From: Nitrospira sp. ST-bin5
GTDB lineage: Bacteria; Nitrospirota; Nitrospiria; Nitrospirales; Nitrospiraceae
NCBI GenBank assembly: GCA_002083555.1
Contig: MSXN01000006.1
Span: 53,486 to 78,385 of the forward strand
Direction of reading: 5' to 3'
Length of the DNA stretch: 24,900 bases
The notes beneath the pieces are model-generated. The model ran no database searches and was not told where the DNA came from. It saw nothing but the letters and a program-made list of their open reading frames with translations. Positions 1 to 6,568 of the stretch are shown piece by piece. The stretch's first letter is position 1, and each line of letters opens with the position of its first letter. The position numbers and the translations under genes were made by a program.

Positions 1-291
1 ATGGAGATGGTGACCGACGAAGAAGTGGTCGACGGGATCAAGCTGCTCGCGCAGACCGAAGGCATCTTCGCCGAGACTGCCGGCGGCGTGACCATCGGCG
101 TGCTGAAGAAACTGGTCAAGCAGGGTGTGATCAAGAAAAACGAAGTGACGGTTGCCTACATCACGGGGAACGGATTGAAGACGCAGGAAGCGGTCATCGA
201 CGCCGTCGGACGGCCGACCCGCATTCAACCGAGCCTCGTGGCCTTTGAAAAAACCTTTAAGTTGGGAAAGAACGGTGGTGGTGACGCATGA
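1..291 (+). CDS. thrC: Threonine synthase, C-terminal part (gene begins before the window)
   Basis: This is the last 96 residues of a PLP-dependent fold-type II enzyme, most likely threonine synthase, which converts O-phosphohomoserine to threonine in the cytoplasm. The C-terminal segment with ITGNGLKT near residues 54-61 and the preceding small-residue AETAGGVTIG stretch match the end of threonine synthases. The in-frame ATG at base 1 is almost certainly internal, because the PLP lysine and the catalytic core are absent. The stop overlaps the next start (ATGA, 288-291), so translation is probably coupled to the sulfur-carrier gene. Because of that linkage, a related phosphohomoserine- or phosphoserine-using sulfhydrylase cannot be excluded from the fragment alone. 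Confidence 0.8.
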   Translation: MEMVTDEEVVDGIKLLAQTEGIFAETAGGVTIGVLKKLVKQGVIKKNEVTVAYITGNGLKTQEAVIDAVGRPTRIQPSLVAFEKTFKLGKNGGGDA

Positions 292-560
292 TTAAAGTCC
301 GCATTCCCACTCCCCTCCGGCCGCTGACGAAGAACCAGGGGGAAGTTGAAACGACAGCCGGCAGCATCACGAACATGATCGAGTCGCTGAACAGCGCGCA
401 TCCCGGGATCAAGGACCGCCTCTGCGACGAGTCCGGTGAATTACGCCGCTTCGTAAATATCTATGTCAACGAAGAAGACATCCGATTCCTCAAGGGCAAA
501 GAGACCATGCTCAAAGATGGCGATGAAGTCTCCATTGTGCCCGCGATTGCAGGAGGCTAA
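288..560 (+). CDS. MoaD/ThiS-family sulfur carrier protein
   Basis: A 90-residue beta-grasp (ubiquitin-like) protein ending in AIAGG. The C-terminal Gly-Gly is the site that is adenylated by an E1-like enzyme and then converted to a thiocarboxylate, the sulfur donor in this family. Length and the DGDEVSIVPAIAGG ending are typical of MoaD/ThiS/CysO proteins. It starts inside the thrC stop (ATGA overlap) and is followed after 2 bp by the NIL gene. Its neighbours (threonine synthase, MoeB-like activator, JAMM peptidase) favour a CysO-like role in cysteine or homocysteine synthesis over molybdopterin synthesis, since no moaE or other Moco genes are seen here. That role is inferred; the family assignment is firm. 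Confidence 0.9.
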   Translation: MIKVRIPTPLRPLTKNQGEVETTAGSITNMIESLNSAHPGIKDRLCDESGELRRFVNIYVNEEDIRFLKGKETMLKDGDEVSIVPAIAGG

Positions 561-562
561 CC

Positions 563-802
563 ATGTCACACTTGCGCTTTCATGTGCGGTTTCCTGAAGA
601 CAAGGTCAAAGAACCGATCATTTACCAGATCGGCCGCGAATACAATATCGTCACCAACGTACGCCGGGCCGATGTGCGTGAAACCACCGGCTGGGTCGAT
701 GTCGAGCTATCAGGCGAAATCGCCGAGATCGAACGGGCCCTCGACGGGCTTCGTAAGAAAGGCTGCGTCGTCGATCCCATAGAACTGAATGTGGTGGAAT
801 AA
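563..802 (+). CDS. NIL domain-containing protein
   Basis: A 79-residue stand-alone domain resembling the NIL domain, a ferredoxin-like fold best known at the C-terminus of MetN methionine-transporter ATPases. The pattern of HVRFPEDKVKEPIIYQIGREYNIVTNV followed by a GWVDVELSG segment fits this family. A strong ribosome binding site (AGGAGG, 6 bp before ATG 563) overlaps the end of the sulfur-carrier gene, giving confidence in the start. NIL domains are repeatedly linked to sulfur amino acid metabolism, so a role in sensing or delivering sulfur or methionine precursors is reasonable, but nothing in the sequence shows the exact function. Confidence 0.8.
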   Translation: MSHLRFHVRFPEDKVKEPIIYQIGREYNIVTNVRRADVRETTGWVDVELSGEIAEIERALDGLRKKGCVVDPIELNVVE

Positions 803-834
803 GAAAAGCGGCTTTCGATAATCGGCATTACATC

Positions 835-1638
835 ATGGAACTTACAGAACTTCAGATTCAACGTTATAGCCGTCACATCATCTTGAATGAAGTGGGCGGC
901 AAAGGACAGAAGAAGCTCGCGCAAGCGAAAATCTTGCTGATCGGAGCCGGCGGGCTGGGCTCACCGGCCGGACTCTATCTGGCGGCTGCGGGTATCGGCA
1001 CGATCGGATTGGTCGACGGCGATGTCGTCGACCTCTCCAATCTCCAACGGCAGATCATGCATTCGACGGCCACGGTCGGGATGCCGAAGGTCGAATCCGG
1101 CAAGAAGACGCTGACGGCCATCAACCCTGAGATCACGGTCAACGCCTATCACCAGTTGGTCGATGCCGATAATATTCTGCCGCTTATCTCGCAATACGAT
1201 ATTGTGCTCGACGGCTCGGATAATTTCTCGACCCGATTCCTGGTGAACGATGCCTGCTTCTTCGCCAAGAAAACGCTCATTTCGGCAAGTATGTTCCGGT
1301 TTGAGGGTCAGCTCACGACCATCAAGCCGCACGCCGGTTACCCCTGCTATCGCTGTCTCTATCCTGAGCCGCCACCGGCCGGCCTGGTCCCGAACTGCCA
1401 GGAAGCCGGGGTACTCGGTGTGCTTGCCGGCACGATGGGGATCTTGCAGGCCTCAGAAGCCATTAAGGAAGTCCTGGGTATCGGCGAAACTATCGCCGAT
1501 AAACTCGTGATCTACGACGCGCTCGACATGAAGTTCAGGAAGGTCAGCCGTCCGAAAGATCCGGCCTGCCCGCTCTGCGGACCGCATCCGAAGATCAAGG
1601 ATCTTGGGATGGATTATGCCGTCAGCTGCACCATTTAG
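835..1638 (+). CDS. moeB: MoeB/ThiF/HesA-family sulfur-carrier adenylyltransferase
   Basis: A 267-residue E1-like enzyme that adenylates the C-terminal glycine of a MoaD/ThiS-type carrier. Visible are the nucleotide-binding GAGGLGSP (residues 37-44), the NLQRQ arginine motif (69-73), DGSDNF with the catalytic Asp (126-131), two zinc CxxC pairs (C171/C174 and C245/C248) and the conserved Cys in PNCQEAGVLG (C188). It lacks the C-terminal rhodanese domain of longer MoeBR proteins, so sulfur must be delivered by another protein. It lies 32 bp after the NIL gene, with no clear Shine-Dalgarno. The neighbouring GG-ending carrier is the obvious partner. The symbol follows common annotation; the partner suggests a CysO-type rather than molybdenum-cofactor role. 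Confidence 0.88.
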   Translation: MELTELQIQRYSRHIILNEVGGKGQKKLAQAKILLIGAGGLGSPAGLYLAAAGIGTIGLVDGDVVDLSNLQRQIMHSTATVGMPKVESGKKTLTAINPEITVNAYHQLVDADNILPLISQYDIVLDGSDNFSTRFLVNDACFFAKKTLISASMFRFEGQLTTIKPHAGYPCYRCLYPEPPPAGLVPNCQEAGVLGVLAGTMGILQASEAIKEVLGIGETIADKLVIYDALDMKFRKVSRPKDPACPLCGPHPKIKDLGMDYAVSCTI

Positions 1639-1646
1639 TAACTATC

Positions 1647-2156
1647 GTGGCTGATTTGATCATTCCCCAGTCCGTTCTCGCTGACATGGTCACCCATGCG
1701 AAGGAGCTCGCGCCCTACGAGTGCTGCGGGTTGCTGGCAGGGACAGAAAACACCGTCACCAAGATCTATCGCATCAAGAATGTCGTCGCTCTGGAAGGTG
1801 CCCAACAACTGGCCTCATTCGATCCAGCAAAAGTTGCACATCTGGCACGCCTGAGCCCGGCTGAACGGGCCGAGATCGCCTTCGTGATGGACGCGCAAGA
1901 CTTGGCCCTCGCACAAAAAGATATGCGGCGCAGCGGCCATACGCTTCAAGTTGTCTACCATTCGCATCCGCACGATCCGGCTCGCCCTTCGGTCACAGAT
2001 ATCAAGATCGCCACCGACTACGAAGATTATTGGGGAAAGATCAATCTCCCCGTCCCCGCCTACCTCCTCATTTCCTTAATGCACCAGACGCCCGACATCC
2101 GCGCCTACTGGATCAAAGGCGGCGTGGTGTCCCCTGCTCAGATCGCCACACCGTAG
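1647..2156 (+). CDS. M67 (JAMM/Mec-like) metallopeptidase
   Basis: A 169-residue JAB1/MPN/Mov34 metalloprotease. The zinc motif is complete: Glu25 in YECCGLL, His105 and His107 in HSHP, then PS and Asp118 (H-x-H-x7-S-x2-D). In Mycobacterium tuberculosis the homologous Mec+ cleaves cysteine from the CysO-cysteine adduct, and in Wolinella a similar enzyme frees homocysteine. Here the peptidase follows a matching carrier and activator, so release of an amino acid made on the carrier is the likely job. The start is a GTG 8 bp after the MoeB stop with no clear ribosome binding site; translational coupling is likely. Last gene of the operon. Confidence 0.88.
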   Translation: MADLIIPQSVLADMVTHAKELAPYECCGLLAGTENTVTKIYRIKNVVALEGAQQLASFDPAKVAHLARLSPAERAEIAFVMDAQDLALAQKDMRRSGHTLQVVYHSHPHDPARPSVTDIKIATDYEDYWGKINLPVPAYLLISLMHQTPDIRAYWIKGGVVSPAQIATP

Positions 2157-2258
2157 TTCACACAGCGCTCAACCTCACCCGGAATTTCACATTTCCCTTC
2201 TTCCATTTTCAATGCGATAATGCCGTCATCATCGGCCTCTTTAGAAGGAGCGATCCCT

Positions 2259-2585
2259 ATGGCATTCATCCATAAGATTCTTCTCGCCGCCGCGTCTATT
2301 CTCCTCGTCACCGGTCAGACCTGGGCCGAAGATAAGAGTTACTACAGCCCGGTCATTACTATCGATACTGAAAACCATCGGGTACTGATTTCCAAACTTG
2401 GGGGAGTGTTCTATATCGACGTCCCGGAGATCGCGCGGCCCCATATGGAGAAGCTGCCGGTTTCCGGCCTGGTCGATTTCGTCGTGGAAATGCGCGGCGA
2501 AGGAGAGATGCCGGTGATCAAAACATGGAAGGTGAAATCAGGCGAATCCACCTGCATGTTCTTCAATGGGAAAGAATGTAAGTAG
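2259..2585 (+). CDS. Small exported protein of unknown function
   Basis: A 108-residue protein with a clear Sec signal peptide (MAFIHKILLAAASILLVTG, cleavage probably after TWA) and a mature part of about 85 residues with two cysteines near the C-terminus (in STCMFFNGKEC), which could form a disulfide in the periplasm. The start at ATG 2259 is chosen because AGAAGGAG lies 8 bp upstream and the signal peptide begins there; the frame is open 39 bp further upstream but without these signals. I do not recognise a family. A decayed second copy of its C-terminal half lies downstream at 3264-3361, with a toxin-antitoxin module between the two. Confidence 0.75.
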   Translation: MAFIHKILLAAASILLVTGQTWAEDKSYYSPVITIDTENHRVLISKLGGVFYIDVPEIARPHMEKLPVSGLVDFVVEMRGEGEMPVIKTWKVKSGESTCMFFNGKECK

Positions 2586-2613
2586 CAGCAGGCGACATCT
2601 CTAGCCAGGCTGT

Positions 2614-2628
2614 GACTCGGAACGAGTC
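2614..2628 (+). terminator. Possible weak terminator hairpin after the exported-protein gene
   Basis: A perfect 6-bp stem GACTCG / CGAGTC with a GAA loop lies 29 bp after the stop at 2585 and is followed by TTTCGTT. The stem is short and the T-run is interrupted, so termination is only possible. Confidence 0.35.
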
Positions 2629-2715
2629 TTTCGTTAATCAGCGCTCGTCAGAAACTCTACCGCTTCGTTTTTCGCAAGAGGCGAAGTCTATTCACAGGGA
2701 CATGCGACTCTCCCC

Positions 2716-2973
2716 TCATAAATCATAGACCTCCCGCCGATGCCCGACTGTTAGGATCAGAATCAGAACTTCGTTCTTTTTCACCTTATAGAGAATGCGC
2801 CAGTCGCCCACACGATACGACCAGCGATCGCTTAACAGCCCGGTGAGACGTTTCCCTAACTCAGGCTGTTCCGAGAGCTTCTTGATGGCTTTACCCACAC
2901 GCTCTTTGACCGCCTTGTCGAGCTTGCCAATGCGGCGAGCAGCTTCCTCTGTGTAGAGGATGCGATAGGTCAT
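2716..2973 (-). CDS. RelE/ParE-family toxin
   Basis: An 85-residue protein of the RelE/ParE toxin superfamily. It has the family layout: N-terminal TYRILYTEEAARRIGKLD, a helical middle with KRLTGLL, then YRVGDWRILYKV and a C-terminal GHRREVYDL. RelE members cleave mRNA in the ribosome and ParE members poison gyrase; the RVGDWRILY and GHRREVY pattern fits the RelE side better, by inference. The start codon overlaps the antitoxin stop (ATGA, 2970-2973), the usual antitoxin-first, coupled arrangement. Full length, with no sign of inactivation. Confidence 0.9.
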   Translation of the reverse strand: MTYRILYTEEAARRIGKLDKAVKERVGKAIKKLSEQPELGKRLTGLLSDRWSYRVGDWRILYKVKKNEVLILILTVGHRREVYDL

Positions 2974-3218
2974 TTGAAGATGTCTTCGTGTGTGACCAAC
3001 CGCTGAGCGCGCTCATCCTCTTCCGCTTTCAGAAGCGAGAGCATAAGCTTCTTATCTGCAAGAATCTCGAGCGTTTCGAGCTCTTCAGGGGATAACAGCA
3101 CGGCGGAAGCGGCACCATTCCGCGTGATAATGACCCTCCCGCGTTTTTTCTTACCCAGCGAAGCCACCATCTCCGGCAGATGCGCCCGAACATAGGACAC
3201 CGATGCGATTTTAGTCAT
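2970..3218 (-). CDS. Phd/YefM-family antitoxin
   Basis: An 82-residue antitoxin with an N-terminal DNA-binding region (TKIASVSYVRAHLPEMV, then RVIITRNGAASAVLLSPEE, the Phd/YefM signature) and an acidic, probably flexible C-terminal tail that would neutralise the toxin. ATG 3218 is preferred because GGAGG sits 8 bp upstream; an in-frame GTG at 3233 overlaps that ribosome binding site and is unlikely to be used. Upstream lies a double TGTACA-type operator (3240-3257), matching how YefM proteins autoregulate. It forms a two-gene operon with the toxin. Confidence 0.9.
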   Translation of the reverse strand: MTKIASVSYVRAHLPEMVASLGKKKRGRVIITRNGAASAVLLSPEELETLEILADKKLMLSLLKAEEDERAQRLVTHEDIFK

Positions 3219-3239
3219 AGACCTTACCTCCACCCACAG

Positions 3240-3257
3240 CGTACATGATCTTGTACA
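3240..3257 (-). promoter_or_regulatory. YefM-type operator (two TGTACA-like boxes)
   Basis: Hexamers CGTACA (3240-3245) and TGTACA (3252-3257) have centres 12 bp apart and lie 22-39 bp upstream of the antitoxin ATG. The E. coli yefM-yoeB operator is known to consist of neighbouring palindromes with TGTACA cores. The match of box sequence, box spacing and antitoxin family supports autoregulation. One box differs from the core at a single base. Confidence 0.65.
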
Positions 3258-3263
3258 TTCTTA

Positions 3264-3361
3264 CCAGATGGCAACTGCAGATATCAGGACCAATTGATTT
3301 CGTCGTTGAGCGGCGAGGCGAGAAGGAAATGTCATTGATCAAAATCTGGAAGGTCAAATGA
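3264..3361 (+). pseudogene. Decayed partial copy of the exported-protein gene at 2259-2585
   Basis: The stretch 3290-3361 reads PIDFVVERRGEKEMSLIKIWKVK then stop, against LVDFVVEMRGEGEMPVIKTWKVK in the intact gene: 16 of 23 residues are identical. DNA similarity continues upstream to about 3264 with a small deletion, and stops next to the antitoxin operator. There is no start codon, signal peptide or Cys-containing tail, so this is a remnant of a duplicated gene. The preserved frame suggests the copy was functional before it was truncated. Confidence 0.7.
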
Positions 3362-3382
3362 GAACTGCTTTAAGCTCCAGAC

Positions 3383-3913
3383 TTACACCCCCTCTGATTT
3401 CAGCACATATCTTCTGAATTCCGACATCTGCTCTTGACTGATAAACCAAGCTTTGGGGATTATCTCGAACAACACGTCCGTTAGGTAGAGAAGGAAAAGC
3501 CGATCATTTTCCTTTAGCTTATGGATGGTTTCCCAGTCTCGGTCTCCCCCACCTCTTTCAGATTGGACAGACAACTTGCCCGAGTCCCAACGATAGGTAA
3601 TTGGCGTATCAATACCCTTGAACTGGGAATAGTGTTTCCTGGCTCGATTAGGCAGATACAAGCCAGCATGGATCTTTTCGCCTATTAGACCACCAATCCC
3701 TCCGAAAACAATGATGACTCCCAAAACACTCTTACCGAAAATCGTGAGAGCTATGCCAAACAATATGGCACCGCCCATGATCCAGGTCATTGCCGAGGCA
3801 ACGGAACGACGATGAAGTCGATATGCTTCAATATAATCATCTGCAGACACGACACCTGTGATCATGCGTAATCCCATGTAAGACTCTGGCAGCAAAGCGA
3901 ATGACCGACCCAC
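3383..3913 (-). CDS. YcxB-like membrane protein
   Basis: A 176-residue inner-membrane protein. Two adjacent hydrophobic helices lie at about residues 42-58 and 62-78 (WIMGGAILFGIALTIFG and VLGVIIVFGGIGGLIG). A cytoplasmic C-terminal domain follows with YRWDSGKLSVQSERGGGDRDWETIHKL and a terminal IPKAWF, the pattern of the YcxB-like domain. The function of this family is not known. The start is uncertain: GTG 3913 has a weak GGAAG upstream, while ATG 3877 (MGLRMITG) has no obvious ribosome binding site. An AT-rich palindrome with TATAAT at its centre (3928-3944) lies just upstream and may hold the promoter. Confidence 0.7.
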   Translation of the reverse strand: MGRSFALLPESYMGLRMITGVVSADDYIEAYRLHRRSVASAMTWIMGGAILFGIALTIFGKSVLGVIIVFGGIGGLIGEKIHAGLYLPNRARKHYSQFKGIDTPITYRWDSGKLSVQSERGGGDRDWETIHKLKENDRLFLLYLTDVLFEIIPKAWFISQEQMSEFRRYVLKSEGV

Positions 3914-3927
3914 AATCTTCCGAACAA

Positions 3928-3944
3928 CATACTATTATAGTATG
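3928..3944 (-). promoter_or_regulatory. Palindrome centred on a possible -10 box
   Basis: Perfect 7-bp arms CATACTA and TAGTATG flank TTA; the minus strand reads TATAAT across the centre. It lies 15 bp before the GTG start of the YcxB-like gene. A good -35 was not seen. It could be a promoter with an overlapping operator or just an AT-rich palindrome. Confidence 0.35.
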
Positions 3945-4032
3945 AGTTGAAGTATCAGTCCTGCCGATCTTCAATTTCATATATTTTGTTCCGACTCCTA
4001 ATCTCCGTCAATGCTTCTCAGCAAAATAGACT

Positions 4033-4068
4033 GCGGCTAAAACCCTTTGGGCATGAGCCGCCGTTAGC
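4033..4068. other. Nested inverted repeat, possible terminator or structured leader
   Basis: Arms GCGGCT (4033-4038) and AGCCGC (4056-4061) enclose a small CCC-TTT-GGG hairpin, and an alternative pairing GGCTAA / TTAGCC extends to about 4068. On the minus strand it lies downstream of the two small Cys-motif genes and is followed by TCTATTTT, so it may terminate them. On the plus strand it precedes a GGAAGGAG ribosome binding site (4103-4110) and a 21-codon frame from ATG 4116. I recognise no riboswitch class. Confidence 0.35.
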
Positions 4069-4137
4069 CTTGGAAGACATGAAACAATCTCATTAATCTA
4101 TAGGAAGGAGCTGATATGAGGAAAAGAACCGACGAAC

Positions 4138-4347
4138 TTATTCCGAACTGCCCAGCATATCGTCGATCAGGGGGCGATTGATGTCGGTGCAGCCCAGGCA
4201 GATGGTATCGAACAGGGATTCGTGATCTGCGACAAAGTTCCTCGCGTCCGGCAGCTTCTCGGCATACACCTGATCGTAACAGGTCTCACAGAGCATCATG
4301 AGTCCCCGCGAGACGGAGACGGTTTTCCGGCCTGCGCTTCCCGCCAT
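4138..4347 (-). CDS. Small protein with two CxxC motifs
   Basis: A 69-residue protein with CETC and CLGC about 30 residues apart, a spacing that could bind zinc as a small zinc ribbon or knuckle. ATG 4347 is chosen because it lies 2 bp after the stop of the preceding small gene, implying coupled translation; the frame stays open further upstream inside that gene. A later start at MMLCETC is also possible. No family is recognised. The pairing of two tiny Cys-containing proteins suggests they work together, but this is inference and the gene could be lineage-specific. Confidence 0.5.
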   Translation of the reverse strand: MAGSAGRKTVSVSRGLMMLCETCYDQVYAEKLPDARNFVADHESLFDTICLGCTDINRPLIDDMLGSSE

Positions 4348-4349
4348 AA

Positions 4350-4544
4350 CTACACCGATCCCTTCTGTCGTGCGATCCAAAAATCTTCCGGTTCCAGGTC
4401 GATGCCGCAGGTCGCGCATTCATAGACCGACTGCCCTTCCGGCAATTGGATTTCCGTGCGAATAATGCGGCCTCGACACACATGATAAAAACGCCCCCTG
4501 GCGTCCTCATCATCCAGTGGATCACTCTCGTATATCAGCACCAT
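4350..4544 (-). CDS. Small protein with one CxxC motif
   Basis: A 64-residue acidic protein with FYHVCRGR near the N-terminus and YECATCGIDLEPEDFW near the C-terminus; the His/Cys residues could form one zinc site. The start at ATG 4544 is preferred over a longer frame reaching 4676 because a promoter-like pair (4579-4608) would put the transcript start near 4572, inside the longer frame. An AGGA lies 12 bp upstream, rather far for a ribosome binding site. It forms a pair with the small gene starting 2 bp after its stop. No known family recognised. Confidence 0.5.
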   Translation of the reverse strand: MVLIYESDPLDDEDARGRFYHVCRGRIIRTEIQLPEGQSVYECATCGIDLEPEDFWIARQKGSV

Positions 4545-4578
4545 AGTTGTATGACGTCCTTGTGATTCGGTAGGGGGA

Positions 4579-4608
4579 AGTATACTGGCCTGCGAGCAAT
4601 GGCCGCAA
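4579..4608 (-). promoter_or_regulatory. Possible sigma70-type promoter for the two small Cys-motif genes
   Basis: The minus strand reads TTGCGG (4603-4608), an 18-bp spacer, then TATACT (4579-4584). A transcript would start about 28 bp before ATG 4544. Each box has 1-2 mismatches to consensus. Confidence 0.4.
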
Positions 4609-4695
4609 CCGTCATGGCGATCAAATAAACTATAGAACAACGTATTTCCTTCAACCGCTCTTGTGCGCATGAACATTGAACGGAAGAGCTCTTTC

Positions 4696-4820
4696 GCAGG
4701 ATGCTCAAAATGGCCGTTCAGTGAGGCCGCAGCGAGTGAAGGGCCTCGGCGTACCCTCTGGGTACGTCGAGGGTCTGACCGATGCGAGAACGCCGCTGAC
4801 GGACATTTTCAGCATCCTGC
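4696..4820. repeat. Long imperfect inverted-repeat element (MITE/REP-like)
   Basis: About 125 bp with terminal arms at 4696-4721 and 4796-4820 that are near-perfect reverse complements (GCAGGATGCT... and ...AGCATCCTGC). Inside are a GAGGCC/GGCCTC pair and a tight hairpin CGTACCC-TCT-GGGTACG at about 4750-4766. No protein of its own is encoded. The right edge touches the stop codon of the ABC exporter (4820-4822), so the element may also end or stabilise that transcript. From memory, similar dispersed elements starting GCAGGATGCTGAAAA occur in Nitrospira genomes; copy number cannot be judged from one window. Confidence 0.6.
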
Positions 4821-6544
4821 TACACCTGAAACTGCGCCTCATACAGTCGTGAGTAAACGCCTCCGCGAGTGATCAAGACCTCATGCGTGCCCTCTTCGAC
4901 CACCCGCCCGTGCTCGACCACGATGATACGATCGACCTCATTGATGGTTGAGAGCCGGTGCGCGATGATGATCGTAGTCCGGCCTTTGGTGAGTTCATTC
5001 AAGGCCTCACGGATCTTGACCTCGGTCTCCGTGTCGATATTGGAGGTGGCCTCATCGAACATCACGATCGGCGGATCTTTGAGCAAAACGCGCGCAATCG
5101 ACACTCGCTGCCGCTGCCCGACCGATAGTTTGACGCCACGCTCCCCGATCCATGTATCGTACCCTTCTGGAAGTTTGACAATGAACTCATGGGCGCGAGC
5201 CGCCTTGGCTGCGGCTTCAATGGCCTCCTGGCCTGCCGAGAGATCGCCGTAGAGAATATTTTCCCTGACCGTTCCGTTGAAGAGGAACGGCTCTTGCTGT
5301 ACGAGACCGATTTGATTCCGCAGAAACGCCAGCGGCATCTGCCTGATATCCACACCATCGATCGTAATCGACCCGCCGGTGACATCGTAGAATCGATTCA
5401 GCAACTTCAGCGTCGTGCTCTTTCCTGCTCCACTGGGACCTACCAGCGCCACCCGTTCGCCGGCTCGCACGACAATGCTGACATCCTTCAGAATCGGCGC
5501 ATCGCGACGATAGTGGAATTCCACGTGATCGAACGCCACAGCCCCGGTGCAGCGGGCCACCGGCGCGTGAACGCCTGGCTCGTCCCGCACATCCGGCACA
5601 ATATCGAGGACATCGAATACCCGCTCGCTCGCCGCCAGCGCATGCTGCAGCATGTGATTGACGGAATGGATCTGGTTGATCGGCACATAGAACAGGGCCA
5701 AGTAGGACGTGAACATGACCAACTCACCGACCGACAGATGCTTAGCCAGAACCTCGGCCGTCCCGAACCACAAAACCAGTGCGCCGCCAAGGCTGCCAAT
5801 CAACATCATGCCAGGCGAGTAGTACGACCAGAGATACATGGCCTTCAAGGTATCCGTCCGGCATTGATCGCTCTTGCGGCCGAAGCGGTCCTGTTCATAC
5901 GGCTGGCGATTGAACCCCATCGTTTCACGAATACCGGCTAACGAATCTTGCAGTAACGCATTGAGTTCTGCCGCGCCCTTCCGAATCTCACGATAATACC
6001 CGTGGACGCGCTTCGTGAAGAGTGCTGCCCCGACAATCAAAATCGGGATCGGTAACAGCGCCAATAGGGCCAGCTTCCAGTTGAGCCAAAACAAGACCAC
6101 CATGATGCCGATCAGGGTCAGCCCGGCGGTAATGATTTCTTCCAGTCCGTCGACGAAGATCCGCTGCATATGCTCAGTATCATTCAACACCCGCGACATG
6201 ATCTCGCCGGTCGGACGATTCTCAAAAAAGCTGATGGAAAGGCGCTGCAAGGCGGCAAAGACCTGCACGTGCAGATCGTGCACGACCTGCTGTTCCAAGG
6301 AATTATTGAGGCGGATGCGCATCGAGCTGCAGAGGTTGCGCATGAGGTAGGATCCGGCCAAACCCACGAAAACCCATGTCAGGATCTCGACGCGGTTTGC
6401 CTGAATGACATCGTCGATCAGAATCTTGATGAGCCACGGGGGAACGAGTTCGAATGCTGTCGTCAGGCCGGCGAACAGGAAGGTCCCCAGCACCATAAGG
6501 CGATAGGGCCGGAGGTATTGAAGCACGCGAAGCAGGGTTATCAC
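4820..6544 (-). CDS. ABC exporter, MsbA-like (fused membrane and ATPase domains)
   Basis: A 574-residue half-transporter that would act as a homodimer in the inner membrane. Residues 1-310 form the six-helix type IV exporter domain; the nucleotide-binding domain follows, with Walker A GPSGAGKST (369-377), Q-loop (VQQEPF, 415-420), signature LSVGQ (473-477, Val instead of the common Gly), Walker B IVMFDE (493-498) and an H-loop in IIAHRLST. Length and organisation match MsbA-type lipid A or phospholipid flippases, though drug or peptide exporters of the same fold cannot be excluded. The GTG start lies 24 bp after the peptide deformylase stop, so the two form an operon. Its stop codon is the first base triplet of an inverted-repeat element. 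Confidence 0.88.
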   Translation of the reverse strand: MITLLRVLQYLRPYRLMVLGTFLFAGLTTAFELVPPWLIKILIDDVIQANRVEILTWVFVGLAGSYLMRNLCSSMRIRLNNSLEQQVVHDLHVQVFAALQRLSISFFENRPTGEIMSRVLNDTEHMQRIFVDGLEEIITAGLTLIGIMVVLFWLNWKLALLALLPIPILIVGAALFTKRVHGYYREIRKGAAELNALLQDSLAGIRETMGFNRQPYEQDRFGRKSDQCRTDTLKAMYLWSYYSPGMMLIGSLGGALVLWFGTAEVLAKHLSVGELVMFTSYLALFYVPINQIHSVNHMLQHALAASERVFDVLDIVPDVRDEPGVHAPVARCTGAVAFDHVEFHYRRDAPILKDVSIVVRAGERVALVGPSGAGKSTTLKLLNRFYDVTGGSITIDGVDIRQMPLAFLRNQIGLVQQEPFLFNGTVRENILYGDLSAGQEAIEAAAKAARAHEFIVKLPEGYDTWIGERGVKLSVGQRQRVSIARVLLKDPPIVMFDEATSNIDTETEVKIREALNELTKGRTTIIIAHRLSTINEVDRIIVVEHGRVVEEGTHEVLITRGGVYSRLYEAQFQV

Positions 6545-6568
6545 AGGGGCAGGTTACATCCCGACTCG

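Noticed and set aside
4033..4115. Known riboswitch
   Set aside because: The nested hairpin does not show the conserved core of any class I can recall (c-di-GMP, cobalamin, fluoride, Moco), so only a generic structure is reported.
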